A stretch of DNA of 11,454 nt from an uncultured bacterium (GCA_903958995.1 CAJBVG010000301.1:1-11454), one strand, 5' to 3'; counted from the first letter of the stretch, positions 1 to 6,110 are shown. Notes: generated from the letters alone by a model not told the origin. Program-made: numbers and translations.

Positions 1-103
1 CCAATTAACATAATAACTTAGTAACGCAATAACCTAATAACATATAACAATATTGAAGTTAATTTATCTCATTTACAGATAGTTATAATTTAAACAAAAT
101 AAA

Positions 104-154
104 ATGGCCACTGCATGCAACCGAAACCCACTAAATAGCATCTTGACAGTATAA
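104..154 (+). other. Possible 16-codon upstream ORF overlapping the sigma factor start
   Basis: An ATG-initiated frame of 16 codons (peptide MATACNRNPLNSILTV) begins after an A-rich stretch typical of Bacteroidota translation starts. Its TAA shares one base with the ATG of the sigma gene (TAATG at 152-156). The frame differs from that of the sigma gene, so it is not an N-terminal extension. Stop/start overlap of this kind often indicates translational coupling. No similarity is recognised, and a frame this short can arise by chance. It is recorded because the overlap is exact and the segment is less AT-rich than the sequence before it. Confidence 0.2.
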
Positions 155-708
155 TGAGCTTAAAATTGGGACATAAGCTAAGCCTTGATGAAATACTCGA
201 GGGCAGTAAACGAGGGGAACGTAAGTTTCAAGAGTTACTGTATAAGCACTTCGCTTCGAAGATGCTGGTAGTGTGTGCGAGATATGCGAAGGATAATTTT
301 GAGGCGGAGGATATGTTACAAGTAGGTTTTGTGAAGATCTTTGAAAAAATAGCGGATTACAAAGGAGATGGATCATTTGAAGGATGGGTGAGGAGAATCA
401 TGGTGAATACTTCGATAGAGTTTTATCGTAAAAATGCCAGAATGTTTCCCATGGTCGATATAGATCATGCACCAGAAGGGCAAGTTCAAGAAAACCAAAT
501 GGCAAGAATGAATATGAACGATTTGTTATCTGTTATTAGAAAATTATCTCCAGGCTACAGATTGATATTTAACATGTATGCAATTGAGGGGTTTTCTCAT
601 AAAGAGATAGCAAAAGAATTAGGGATAAGTGAGGGGACATCAAAATCACAACTAGCAAGAGCTAGAGCAATTTTGCAGGAAAATATTTTAAAAATGGAGG
701 GCAAATAA
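154..708 (+). CDS. ECF-type RNA polymerase sigma factor
   Basis: A 184-residue sigma-70 family protein of the extracytoplasmic-function size class. It would bind core RNA polymerase and redirect it to a small regulon. Region 2 covers roughly residues 25-95, with the helix around EDMLQVGFVKIFEKI and the later GWVRRIMVNTSIEFYRK segment used in -10 melting and recognition. Region 4 lies at about residues 125-178, with the helix-turn-helix GFSHKEIAKELGISEGTSKS for -35 recognition. Region 3 is absent, as expected for ECF sigmas. The ATG at 154 is the first start after an in-frame stop at 136-138. The next gene begins 1 nt after the stop codon, so the two are co-transcribed and probably translationally coupled. 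The neighbouring membrane protein suggests it is the regulatory partner, although this family lacks a classical ZAS domain. No clear vegetative -7 motif is visible upstream, so autoregulation is possible. The subgroup is not assigned. Confidence 0.93.
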   Translation: MSLKLGHKLSLDEILEGSKRGERKFQELLYKHFASKMLVVCARYAKDNFEAEDMLQVGFVKIFEKIADYKGDGSFEGWVRRIMVNTSIEFYRKNARMFPMVDIDHAPEGQVQENQMARMNMNDLLSVIRKLSPGYRLIFNMYAIEGFSHKEIAKELGISEGTSKSQLARARAILQENILKMEGK

Positions 709-709
709 A

Positions 710-1498
710 ATGAAGCACTCAGAAAACAATAACGAGTTCGATCAACAATTTAAAAATGCATTTGATGGCTTTGAAATGGAGCCTAGCGAAGGTGTTTGGA
801 ATGGCATAGAACAAGAGCTTGATAAAAAGAAAAAAGGGATAGTAATTAGTTGGACTGCACGACTATCAATCGCAGCTTCAATCATTTTTTTAATTACTGT
901 TGGTGTATATCAATTTAATTTCTCTGGTAACGAAACTGCTACTCAAACTTCTGCAAACCTTGCAAACAATAGCAATAACAATGCTTCTGTAAAAGCTGAT
1001 TCGATAACAGAAAAAAAAGTTGAAAAAATTTCAACACCGATGCAACCAATCTCAGAAGAGCGTCGTCTTGCTGATGTAGTTGAGATTAAAAGTCGTAGTA
1101 CTCGTTCTTCGAAAAGCATAAAAAAAGGTATAGCAGCAGAGTCTAAAACAAAATTAGATACTCGTTCTTTAGAAGAGAAAAATGCGATTGAGTTGTTACG
1201 TAAGATGGAAGATAAAGCAGAATTGAATCGTACAGCACCAATAGTAGAACCTGAAAATAAAAGACCAATAATGCCTGTACCAGTACCAAGCCCAAGTGTG
1301 GCAGTAAATACAGGATCAAAAACAGAAGTTGGAGTATTAGAGATGTTGAATTTCGTAGCACAAAAGGTGAGTGGGAATGCAAATACAGAATTAGTTGCTA
1401 TAAATGAAAGTAAAAAAATAGATGGATCAGTTCGTAAAAAATATGAAGTCGACTTAGGAATTGTGAAGTTTAGCAGAATAAAAAACACCAATAAATAA
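710..1498 (+). CDS. Single-pass membrane protein, probable anti-sigma-like partner of the ECF sigma factor
   Basis: A 262-residue protein with a short cytoplasmic N-terminus, one hydrophobic helix at about residues 45-68 preceded by a KKKK cluster (topology stop), and a long Ser/Asn/Lys-rich, low-complexity periplasmic part. The N-terminal pattern F-x2-EPSEGVW-x2-I-x2-EL (residues 21-37) matches a segment I associate from memory with Bacteroidota membrane proteins encoded beside ECF sigma factors. It occupies the place of an anti-sigma domain but has no zinc-binding HxxxCxxC motif. Position supports a regulatory role: 1 nt after the sigma stop and 17 nt before the outer-membrane barrel gene. 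The periplasmic half has no recognised fold and looks largely disordered. The anti-sigma function is inferred from gene order and topology; a structural or envelope-linking role would fit equally well. Confidence 0.8.
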   Translation: MKHSENNNEFDQQFKNAFDGFEMEPSEGVWNGIEQELDKKKKGIVISWTARLSIAASIIFLITVGVYQFNFSGNETATQTSANLANNSNNNASVKADSITEKKVEKISTPMQPISEERRLADVVEIKSRSTRSSKSIKKGIAAESKTKLDTRSLEEKNAIELLRKMEDKAELNRTAPIVEPENKRPIMPVPVPSPSVAVNTGSKTEVGVLEMLNFVAQKVSGNANTELVAINESKKIDGSVRKKYEVDLGIVKFSRIKNTNK

Positions 1499-1515
1499 TT
1501 AACGAAAATAACCTA

Positions 1516-2562
1516 ATGAATTATAACGATATGAAAAAGTCAGTATTAGTGCTTGGATTAGTGGCAGGAGTATTCACTACAAGCGTAAACGCACAATCAA
1601 GAACAGTAAAAGCTGCAAATGCAATTAATCACACAAAAGACGCTATTGCTAGTGTAATTAACTTAGATCCTATTGATGTTGTTGCAGAATATGTACACAA
1701 GAAAAAAAATGCAGTAGCTGATTTATATACAGCTAACGATTTAAAATTTGATGCTTCTTTGACTTCTGTAGATTCAGGAAAAAGAAAAACAGATACTACA
1801 GAAATCAAAGTTGGTAAAACTAGAATTGTAGTTATTGGAGAACCTAAAATCGAAAAGATTTATATGGAAATGGATTCAACTGGCGACTTTGATTCTGACA
1901 GTAAATCATACAGTAGTGATGATAAAAAAGAGCACAAAAAAAGCGAAGGAAATTTAGAATTCTCTATTGGATATAATGGTTTTTTAGAAAATGGTTCTAC
2001 TAGTTTGTCTGCAGGAAACAAAGGATTAAACTTGATCAATGGAAAATCAACTAACGTAAATTTAACATATAACCACTACTTCAATATTTACAAAGAGAAT
2101 GTACGCATCTCGGTTGGTTTAGGATTAGATTGGAATAACTATAGATTAGCTGGCGACAGTACATTATTGCCTACTCAAATTACCTTAACATTCAATACTG
2201 ATCCAGCTGCAAACACTGTTGACTTTACTAAAAATAAATTATTGGCACGTTATGTAACTATGCCTGTGATGTTACACTTCCAAACAAATGAAGGCGATAA
2301 TGGAAAAAGAGTAGGAATTTCTGGTGGTGTTGAATTAGGTTACCTAATTAATGGTCGTGTGAAACAAGTAAGTGAAGTAAAAGGTAAAACTAAAGTAAAC
2401 GATAAATTCAACTTAAACGACTTACGTTACGGATTGATGGGAAGAGTGAGCTATGGAGATATGGGAATTTATGCTAAATATTACCCACAAAGTACTTTCA
2501 ATAAAAATGAAGGCCCAGATTTAAATACTTTTTGTGTTGGTTTGACCTTAGGTCTTGACTAA
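1516..2562 (+). CDS. Outer-membrane beta-barrel protein (porin-like, OMP_b-brl type)
   Basis: A 348-residue exported protein. Its signal peptide is MKKSVLVLGLVAGVFTTS followed by VNA|QS. The signal sequence starts more naturally at the in-frame ATG at 1531 than at 1516, so 1531 may be the true start (343 residues). After cleavage comes a mixed region containing a DTTEIKVGKTRIVVIGE-like strand pair (about residues 92-108), then an acidic/Ser linker (about 119-142: DFDSDS, SSDDKKEHKKS). The C-terminal part, about 145-348, has alternating amphipathic strands ending in VGLTLGLD, typical of small Bacteroidota outer-membrane barrels. It is the last gene of the sigma/membrane-protein cluster and is followed by a strong terminator. 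It may be the regulatory target or the envelope partner of the system. The ligand is unknown, and no TonB-box or plug domain is present. Confidence 0.82.
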   Translation: MNYNDMKKSVLVLGLVAGVFTTSVNAQSRTVKAANAINHTKDAIASVINLDPIDVVAEYVHKKKNAVADLYTANDLKFDASLTSVDSGKRKTDTTEIKVGKTRIVVIGEPKIEKIYMEMDSTGDFDSDSKSYSSDDKKEHKKSEGNLEFSIGYNGFLENGSTSLSAGNKGLNLINGKSTNVNLTYNHYFNIYKENVRISVGLGLDWNNYRLAGDSTLLPTQITLTFNTDPAANTVDFTKNKLLARYVTMPVMLHFQTNEGDNGKRVGISGGVELGYLINGRVKQVSEVKGKTKVNDKFNLNDLRYGLMGRVSYGDMGIYAKYYPQSTFNKNEGPDLNTFCVGLTLGLD

Positions 2563-2590
2563 CAAGGTTTGATAAATAAATAATGCGTAG

Positions 2591-2619
2591 AGCTCTCCAT
2601 CCAATGGAGGGCTTTTTTT
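2591..2619 (+). terminator. Intrinsic terminator of the sigma-factor operon
   Basis: A ten-base-pair stem (AGCTCTCCAT at 2591-2600 with ATGGAGGGCT at 2604-2613, one G-T wobble) has a 3-nt loop and runs into seven T residues (2613-2619). It lies 29 nt after the barrel-protein stop codon. Confidence 0.88.
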
Positions 2620-2620
2620 A

Positions 2621-2628
2621 TATATTTG
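2621..2628 (+). promoter_or_regulatory. Bacteroidota-type -7 element for the T9SS cargo gene
   Basis: TATATTTG matches TAnnTTTG exactly and ends 18 nt before the ATG at 2647, which gives a leader of about 12-15 nt. No TTG -33 element is seen at the right distance because the terminator hairpin occupies that place, so only half of the promoter is supported. Confidence 0.42.
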
Positions 2629-2646
2629 TAAGATTATACATCTATT

Positions 2647-3591
2647 ATGAAAAAATATCTTTTACTAGTTTTATTATTCTTAGGTAGCAAAACATTTGCT
2701 CAAACTGTTCAAAATGGTGGTTTTGAAACGTGGACGAATTTGTTATTCTTTTACGAACCTCAAGGATATGTAAGTTCTAATTATGCTTCGGTTTTGTTAG
2801 GAACTGGAGGCTTGCCACGTGCAAACGTAAGTCGTTCGACAAGCAAACATAGTGGTACTTATGCAGCAAAATTAGAATCATACGCTCAAAATACTGGTGA
2901 TAGTTTAGGAGTACCCGGACTATTAATTACAGGGGCATTAGATTTAGCTAATACAACCATTAAACCAGGCATCCCTGTTTCGGGTGGTCGCCCAACTGAA
3001 CTTAGAGGATATTATAAATATGCTGAAGGAATATTGCCAGACTCTGGAGTGTTAACCATATTATTTTCGAAATACAATCCTCTTTTAGGAGGATTAAATA
3101 TTATTGGTATTGGTGGTACTGTATTTAGCAACACAGCAGCTTATACGCAATTCTCAGCTCCTATAACTTATTTAACAGCAGAAACTCCAGATACAGTTAT
3201 TATCATCATGGGAACTACTACTTCAATTGGGTTAGATAGTGCTTCGCTTGCCTCTGCTCCTGTAGGTTCAATTTTATTTGTTGATGATTTAACTTTCTTT
3301 GGTAATGCACCAAATTCAGTTGGATCAGTTGATAAATTAATTGAAGCATCGTTATACCCAAACCCTAGTGCTGATTTAGTAAATGTTGATTATACTCAGA
3401 CTACAACTTCAGAAGTTACTATTCAATTGTTGAGTATTGATGGTAGAGTTGTATATTCTGATCGTATTTACAAGAATTCAGGAAAGCAAACAATATCAGT
3501 TAATATTGCTGATGTAAATGCTGGTATGTATCAGTTGGTGATTACCACTGCAGATGGCAGTATTCGTAAAGGGCTTGCTGTAGTAAGATAA
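2647..3591 (+). CDS. Secreted protein with T9SS type A C-terminal sorting domain
   Basis: A 314-residue protein with a Sec signal peptide (MKKYLLLVLLFLGSKTFA|QT, cleaved after about residue 18). The mature part opens with VQNGGFETWTN, a start typical of jelly-roll, carbohydrate-binding-like ectodomains in Bacteroidota secreted proteins. It continues as beta-rich sequence to about residue 225. The last 80 or so residues are a T9SS sorting domain: SLYPNPSADLVNVDY, then the IDGRVVYSDR strand, then GMYQLVITTADG and a terminal KGLAVVR. This tail directs transport across the outer membrane by PorU/PorV/PorQ/PorZ-type machinery and usually leads to removal of the domain with attachment to A-LPS or release. 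No catalytic residues are recognised. It stands alone between two terminators. Carbohydrate binding is inferred only from fold-like appearance. Confidence 0.88.
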   Translation: MKKYLLLVLLFLGSKTFAQTVQNGGFETWTNLLFFYEPQGYVSSNYASVLLGTGGLPRANVSRSTSKHSGTYAAKLESYAQNTGDSLGVPGLLITGALDLANTTIKPGIPVSGGRPTELRGYYKYAEGILPDSGVLTILFSKYNPLLGGLNIIGIGGTVFSNTAAYTQFSAPITYLTAETPDTVIIIMGTTTSIGLDSASLASAPVGSILFVDDLTFFGNAPNSVGSVDKLIEASLYPNPSADLVNVDYTQTTTSEVTIQLLSIDGRVVYSDRIYKNSGKQTISVNIADVNAGMYQLVITTADGSIRKGLAVVR

Positions 3592-3602
3592 TTTGGCAGT
3601 TC

Positions 3603-3624
3603 GTCGGAGCGTCCTCGCTCCGAC
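3603..3624. repeat. Perfect GC-rich palindrome (REP-like)
   Basis: GTCGGAGCG at 3603-3611 pairs perfectly with CGCTCCGAC at 3616-3624 around a TCCT loop. It is markedly GC-rich in an AT-rich intergenic region and begins 11 nt after the T9SS gene stop. No T tract follows directly, so it is not the terminator itself. Short hairpins of this kind are often dispersed REP-like repeats or 3'-end stabilisers; copy number in the genome cannot be seen here. Confidence 0.6.
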
Positions 3625-3633
3625 ATAAAATAT

Positions 3634-3662
3634 AAAGCTGGGCGAAATGTTCGGCTTTTTTT
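3634..3662 (+). terminator. Intrinsic terminator of the T9SS cargo gene
   Basis: AGCTGGGC (3636-3643) pairs with GTTCGGCT (3649-3656) around a GAAAT loop, using several G-T wobbles. Flanking AA/TT pairs extend the stem (3634-3635 with 3657-3658). A run of seven T residues (3656-3662) follows. The stem is weaker than the others in the window, but position and T tract fit. Confidence 0.7.
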
Positions 3663-3696
3663 ATTTTATAATTTTTTTTTAAATTCTTTGTTTTCT

Positions 3697-3973
3697 GAAG
3701 CCAAAAGCAAGTCAATAATCTTTAATTAATTTAAAGATTGCGACGGCTATTAATGTATGCTTTCTATTTAATACTTAGCACCGATGTCTTCAGAAATCCA
3801 AAGAATTTGTGCTATTGACGATGAACCTATGTTGTACTCAAATTTCCTACGAAGTCAGGTATACTAATCTTTTAAGATTTTAAAATAAAACGGAGTGACT
3901 AATAGGCTAGAAAGCATTCCGGTTAAGCCGTCGCACTTCTAGGATGGGATGTAGGAGTTAACTTGCTTTTTTT
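3697..3973 (+). ncRNA. Candidate structured non-coding RNA of about 270 nt (unassigned family)
   Basis: The ends pair perfectly over ten base pairs (AAAAGCAAGT at 3703-3712 with ACTTGCTTTT at 3961-3970), and the 3' arm runs into seven T (3967-3973), so the closing helix also acts as a terminator on this strand. Inside are: a hairpin AATCTTTAA/TTAAAGATT (3717-3725 with 3731-3739); a ten-pair long-range helix TGCGACGGCT/AGCCGTCGCA (3739-3748 with 3926-3935); and a hairpin CTTCTA/TAGGAG (3936-3941 with 3952-3957). These meet in a four-way junction with almost no unpaired linker. Within the long arm are TAGCAC/GTGCTA (3776-3781 with 3809-3814), AATCTT/AAGATT (3866-3879) and CGGAGTG/CATTCCG (3891-3897 with 3915-3921). 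There are no signatures of tmRNA, RNase P RNA, SRP RNA or tRNA. The 5' end is approximate: only a degenerate ATTCTTTG -7-like motif (3683-3690) is seen. The RNA call is inference from structure. Confidence 0.55.
3784..3867 (+). other. 27-codon ORF resembling the N-terminus of a response regulator
   Basis: The frame reads MSSEIQRICAIDDEP, then MLYSNFLRSQVY, then stop. The hydrophobic strand followed by the IDDEP acidic motif is what opens CheY-like receiver domains, especially LytTR-type regulators of Bacteroidota, where the two aspartates help bind Mg. Nothing in any frame after the stop continues a receiver domain. It could be a relic of a broken regulator gene, a small functional peptide inside the candidate RNA, or coincidence. 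No start-associated signal is visible, and the ATG lies within the apical part of a predicted hairpin (3776-3814). Confidence 0.25.
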
Positions 3974-4018
3974 ATTTTAAAAATTAAAAGATGAAAAAAG
4001 AACTTTATTTTAAAAATT
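3971..4018. repeat. 15-nt direct repeat
   Basis: TTTATTTTAAAAATT occurs at 3971-3985 and again at 4004-4018, with 18 nt between the copies, just after the end of the structured RNA. The composition is almost purely A/T, so slippage or chance is a real alternative. Confidence 0.35.
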
Positions 4019-4045
4019 TAAAAAAGTAAAAAATGATAAAAAAAA

Positions 4046-4077
4046 TCCCGCTTCATTTCTGAGCGGGACTTTTTTTT
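4046..4077. terminator. Bidirectional intrinsic terminator
   Basis: TCCCGCT (4046-4052) pairs with AGCGGGA (4062-4068) around a 9-nt loop. A run of eight T (4070-4077) follows on the plus strand. On the minus strand the same stem is followed by eight T (the A run at 4038-4045). It can stop atpD-atpC transcripts on the minus strand and any read-through from the RNA region on the plus strand. Confidence 0.85.
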
Positions 4078-4086
4078 ATATTTAGA

Positions 4087-4115
4087 CGGTCACTGAGCGG
4101 AGCCGAAGTGAGCCG
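4087..4115. repeat. REP-like palindrome next to atpC
   Basis: CGG-TCACT (4087-4094) pairs with AGTGA-G-CCG (4107-4115, one bulged G). The minus strand reads CACTTCGGCTCCGCTCAGTGACC. This resembles a short dispersed repeat (ACTTCGACTCCGCTCAGTGACC-like) that I recall from many Bacteroidota intergenic regions. It sits 9 nt beyond the atpC stop codon. The family assignment is from memory. Confidence 0.55.
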
Positions 4116-4124
4116 ATTGACTCG

Positions 4125-4367
4125 TTACAGTAAAGACTCAACAAGGACCACTACTTTATCAGCTAGCACTTCGATCACACCACCAGAAATGTTCATTTCT
4201 TGATTGCCTTCTTTCGCTTTGAATTTCAACGATCCTTTTTCTAAAGTAGAAATAATAGGAGCGTGATTATTCAACACTTCGAATGAACCTGAAGTGCCAG
4301 GTACACTTACTGAAGTTACTTCTCCAGCGTATACTTTTTTATCAGGTGTTAATATTTCTAATAGCAT
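4125..4367 (-). CDS. atpC: F1F0 ATP synthase subunit epsilon, short form
   Basis: An 80-residue subunit of the F1 central stalk at the inner membrane, which couples F0 rotation to catalysis together with gamma. The whole protein is the N-terminal beta-sandwich domain: LEILTPDKKVYAGEVTSVSVPGTSG, then the family hallmark FEVLNNHAPIISTLEKG, then NISGGVIEVLADKVVVLVE. The C-terminal two-helix domain of E. coli-type epsilon (about 135 residues in all) is missing, so the helix-based inhibition of ATP hydrolysis cannot operate in the usual form. Short epsilons are, from memory, normal in Bacteroidota, and the reading frame shows no sign of damage. It starts 4 nt after the atpD stop and is followed by a REP-like palindrome and a terminator. 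The other ATP synthase genes are not in this window; in this phylum atpDC is often separate from them. Confidence 0.95.
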   Translation of the reverse strand: MLLEILTPDKKVYAGEVTSVSVPGTSGSFEVLNNHAPIISTLEKGSLKFKAKEGNQEMNISGGVIEVLADKVVVLVESLL

Positions 4368-4371
4368 AATA

Positions 4372-5880
4372 TTAAGCGTTTGCTTCTGCGATCAATTTTT
4401 TACCTTTTTCCATTGCTTCTTCAATAGTACCCACTAAGTTGAAAGCCATTTCAGGATATTCATCTACTTCACCTTCCATAATCATGTTGAATCCTTTGAT
4501 AGTTTCTTTAATGTCTACTAATACACCTTTTAATCCAGTGAATTGCTCAGCAACGTGGAAAGGTTGAGATAAGAAACGTTGAACACGACGAGCACGAGAT
4601 ACAATTAATTTATCTTCTTCAGATAATTCATCCATACCAAGGATCGCGATGATATCTTGTAATTCTTTGTAACGTTGTAAAATTTCTTTAACACGTTGAG
4701 CACATCCGTAATGTTCAGCACCAATAATTTCTGGAGCAAGAATACGAGATGTAGAATCCAATGGATCTACTGCTGGGTAGATACCTAACTCAGCAATTTT
4801 ACGACTCAATACTGTTGTTGCATCTAAATGGGCAAACGTTGTTGCTGGAGCAGGGTCAGTTAAGTCATCGGCAGGTACGTAAACCGCTTGTACCGATGTA
4901 ATAGATCCTCTCTTAGTTGATGTGATACGTTCTTGCATCATACCCATTTCTGTAGCTAAAGTTGGTTGGTAACCTACCGCTGAAGGCATACGGCCTAATA
5001 ACGCTGATACCTCTGAACCTGCTTGTGTGAAACGGAAAATGTTATCGATGAAGAATAAGATATCACGACCACCACTTTGCTCATCACCATCACGGAAGTA
5101 TTCCGCAACTGTTAATCCTGATAATGCCACACGTGCACGTGCTCCAGGAGGCTCATTCATTTGTCCGAATACGAATGTTGCTTTCGAATCTTTTAAAGCT
5201 TCGTGATCTACTTTAGATAGATCCCAACCGCCTTCTTCCATCGAATGCTTAAACTCATCTCCGTAACGGATAATGTCTGCTTCAATCATCTCTCTCAATA
5301 AGTCGTTACCCTCACGAGTACGCTCACCCACACCTGCGAATACCGATAAACCATCGTATGCTTTCGCGATGTTGTTGATTAATTCTTGAATTAATACTGT
5401 TTTACCTACACCGGCACCACCGAACAAACCAATTTTACCACCTTTTACGTATGGCTCTAATAAGTCGATTACTTTGATACCTGTGAACAAGATCTCTGTT
5501 TCAGTTGATAAATCTTCGAATCTTGGTGGTTTATTGTGAATGGCACGGCCATTTTCTTTGCTTACTTCACCCATACCATCGATAGCATCACCAACAACGT
5601 TAAATAAACGTCCTTTGATTGCTTCTCCGACTGGCATTGTGATAGGAGATTTCATATCAATTACATCCATTCCACGAACTAATCCGTCTGTAGAATCCAT
5701 CGCAATTGTACGTACTCTGTCTTCACCTAAATGTTGTTGACACTCTAATACGATTTTTTGACCATTTTCTTTAGTCACATACAAAGCATCTAAAATGTTA
5801 GGCAAACTCGCGCCTTCGGCAGCGAAGCTAACGTCCACTATCGGACCGATGATTTGAGCAATTTTCCCAATATTTGGCAT
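4372..5880 (-). CDS. atpD: F1F0 ATP synthase subunit beta (catalytic)
   Basis: A 502-residue catalytic subunit of the F1 hexamer, which makes ATP from ADP and phosphate. The N-terminal beta-barrel is at residues 1-85. The nucleotide domain has the P-loop GGAGVGKT (154-161), GERTREG with the catalytic glutamate region (185-191), Walker B FFIDN (Asp279), the ATPase alpha/beta signature PAVDPLDSTS (369-378) and DELSEED (417-423) in the C-terminal helical domain. It is about 40 residues longer than E. coli beta. Most of the excess is an insertion at about residues 205-233 (around EFKHSMEEGGWDLSKVDHEA) between GERTREG and FGQMNEPPG, probably a lineage feature. The ATG at 5880 lies about 25 nt downstream of a good -7 element. 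atpC follows after 4 nt. Confidence 0.98.
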   Translation of the reverse strand: MPNIGKIAQIIGPIVDVSFAAEGASLPNILDALYVTKENGQKIVLECQQHLGEDRVRTIAMDSTDGLVRGMDVIDMKSPITMPVGEAIKGRLFNVVGDAIDGMGEVSKENGRAIHNKPPRFEDLSTETEILFTGIKVIDLLEPYVKGGKIGLFGGAGVGKTVLIQELINNIAKAYDGLSVFAGVGERTREGNDLLREMIEADIIRYGDEFKHSMEEGGWDLSKVDHEALKDSKATFVFGQMNEPPGARARVALSGLTVAEYFRDGDEQSGGRDILFFIDNIFRFTQAGSEVSALLGRMPSAVGYQPTLATEMGMMQERITSTKRGSITSVQAVYVPADDLTDPAPATTFAHLDATTVLSRKIAELGIYPAVDPLDSTSRILAPEIIGAEHYGCAQRVKEILQRYKELQDIIAILGMDELSEEDKLIVSRARRVQRFLSQPFHVAEQFTGLKGVLVDIKETIKGFNMIMEGEVDEYPEMAFNLVGTIEEAMEKGKKLIAEANA

Positions 5881-5905
5881 AATTATCTATTATTTTTTCG
5901 TGCCG

Positions 5906-5935
5906 CAAAGTTAACTTTTCTTACCTAATTTCAAA
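5906..5935 (-). promoter_or_regulatory. Bacteroidota-type promoter of atpD-atpC
   Basis: On the minus strand, TTTG (complement of 5932-5935) is followed after 18 nt by TAACTTTG (complement of 5906-5913). This matches the -33 TTTG / -7 TAnnTTTG consensus of the major Bacteroidota sigma factor. Transcription should start near 5900, leaving a leader of about 20 nt before the atpD ATG. Confidence 0.65.
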
Positions 5936-6086
5936 CCGAATATTAAAATAAAATCAACATTTTTATCACATATCCAATAGGAGTCTATTTTGCCCCTTTT
6001 TATACTCCTTTTTGAACTATTTGATTGACTTTTAGGAATTCTCAAAATTGTGGAAAAACGACCCAAAACTAGAGCAAAACATTCTT

Positions 6087-6094
6087 TAATTTTG
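6087..6094 (+). promoter_or_regulatory. Possible -7 element of dnaE
   Basis: TAATTTTG matches TAnnTTTG and ends 16 nt before the dnaE ATG at 6111. No TTG is found at the expected -33 distance, so this is only a half-match in AT-rich sequence. The rest of the atpD-dnaE gap (5936-6086) shows no repeat, RNA or convincing ORF. Confidence 0.3.
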
Positions 6095-6110
6095 GTACTC
6101 ATTATTTGCC

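Noticed and set aside
943..1491. 182-codon minus-strand frame opposite the membrane protein gene
   Set aside because: It is the shadow of a Ser/Thr/Lys-rich coding region. The plus frame fits operon spacing and topology, and the minus product is low-complexity Phe/Ser/Leu-rich.
3697..3973. Retron msr-msd interpretation of the paired-end RNA
   Set aside because: The end pairing resembles a1/a2 repeats, but no reverse transcriptase gene follows; atpC and atpD lie on the opposite strand.
3697..3973. tmRNA or RNase P RNA
   Set aside because: No tRNA-like 3' half, no Ala-rich tag frame, and none of the conserved P4 core bases of RNase P.
3991..4029. 12-codon frame MKKELYFKNLKK between the RNA candidate and the bidirectional terminator
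   Set aside because: Too short, and in a nearly pure A/T stretch with a direct repeat; no support beyond an ATG and a stop.
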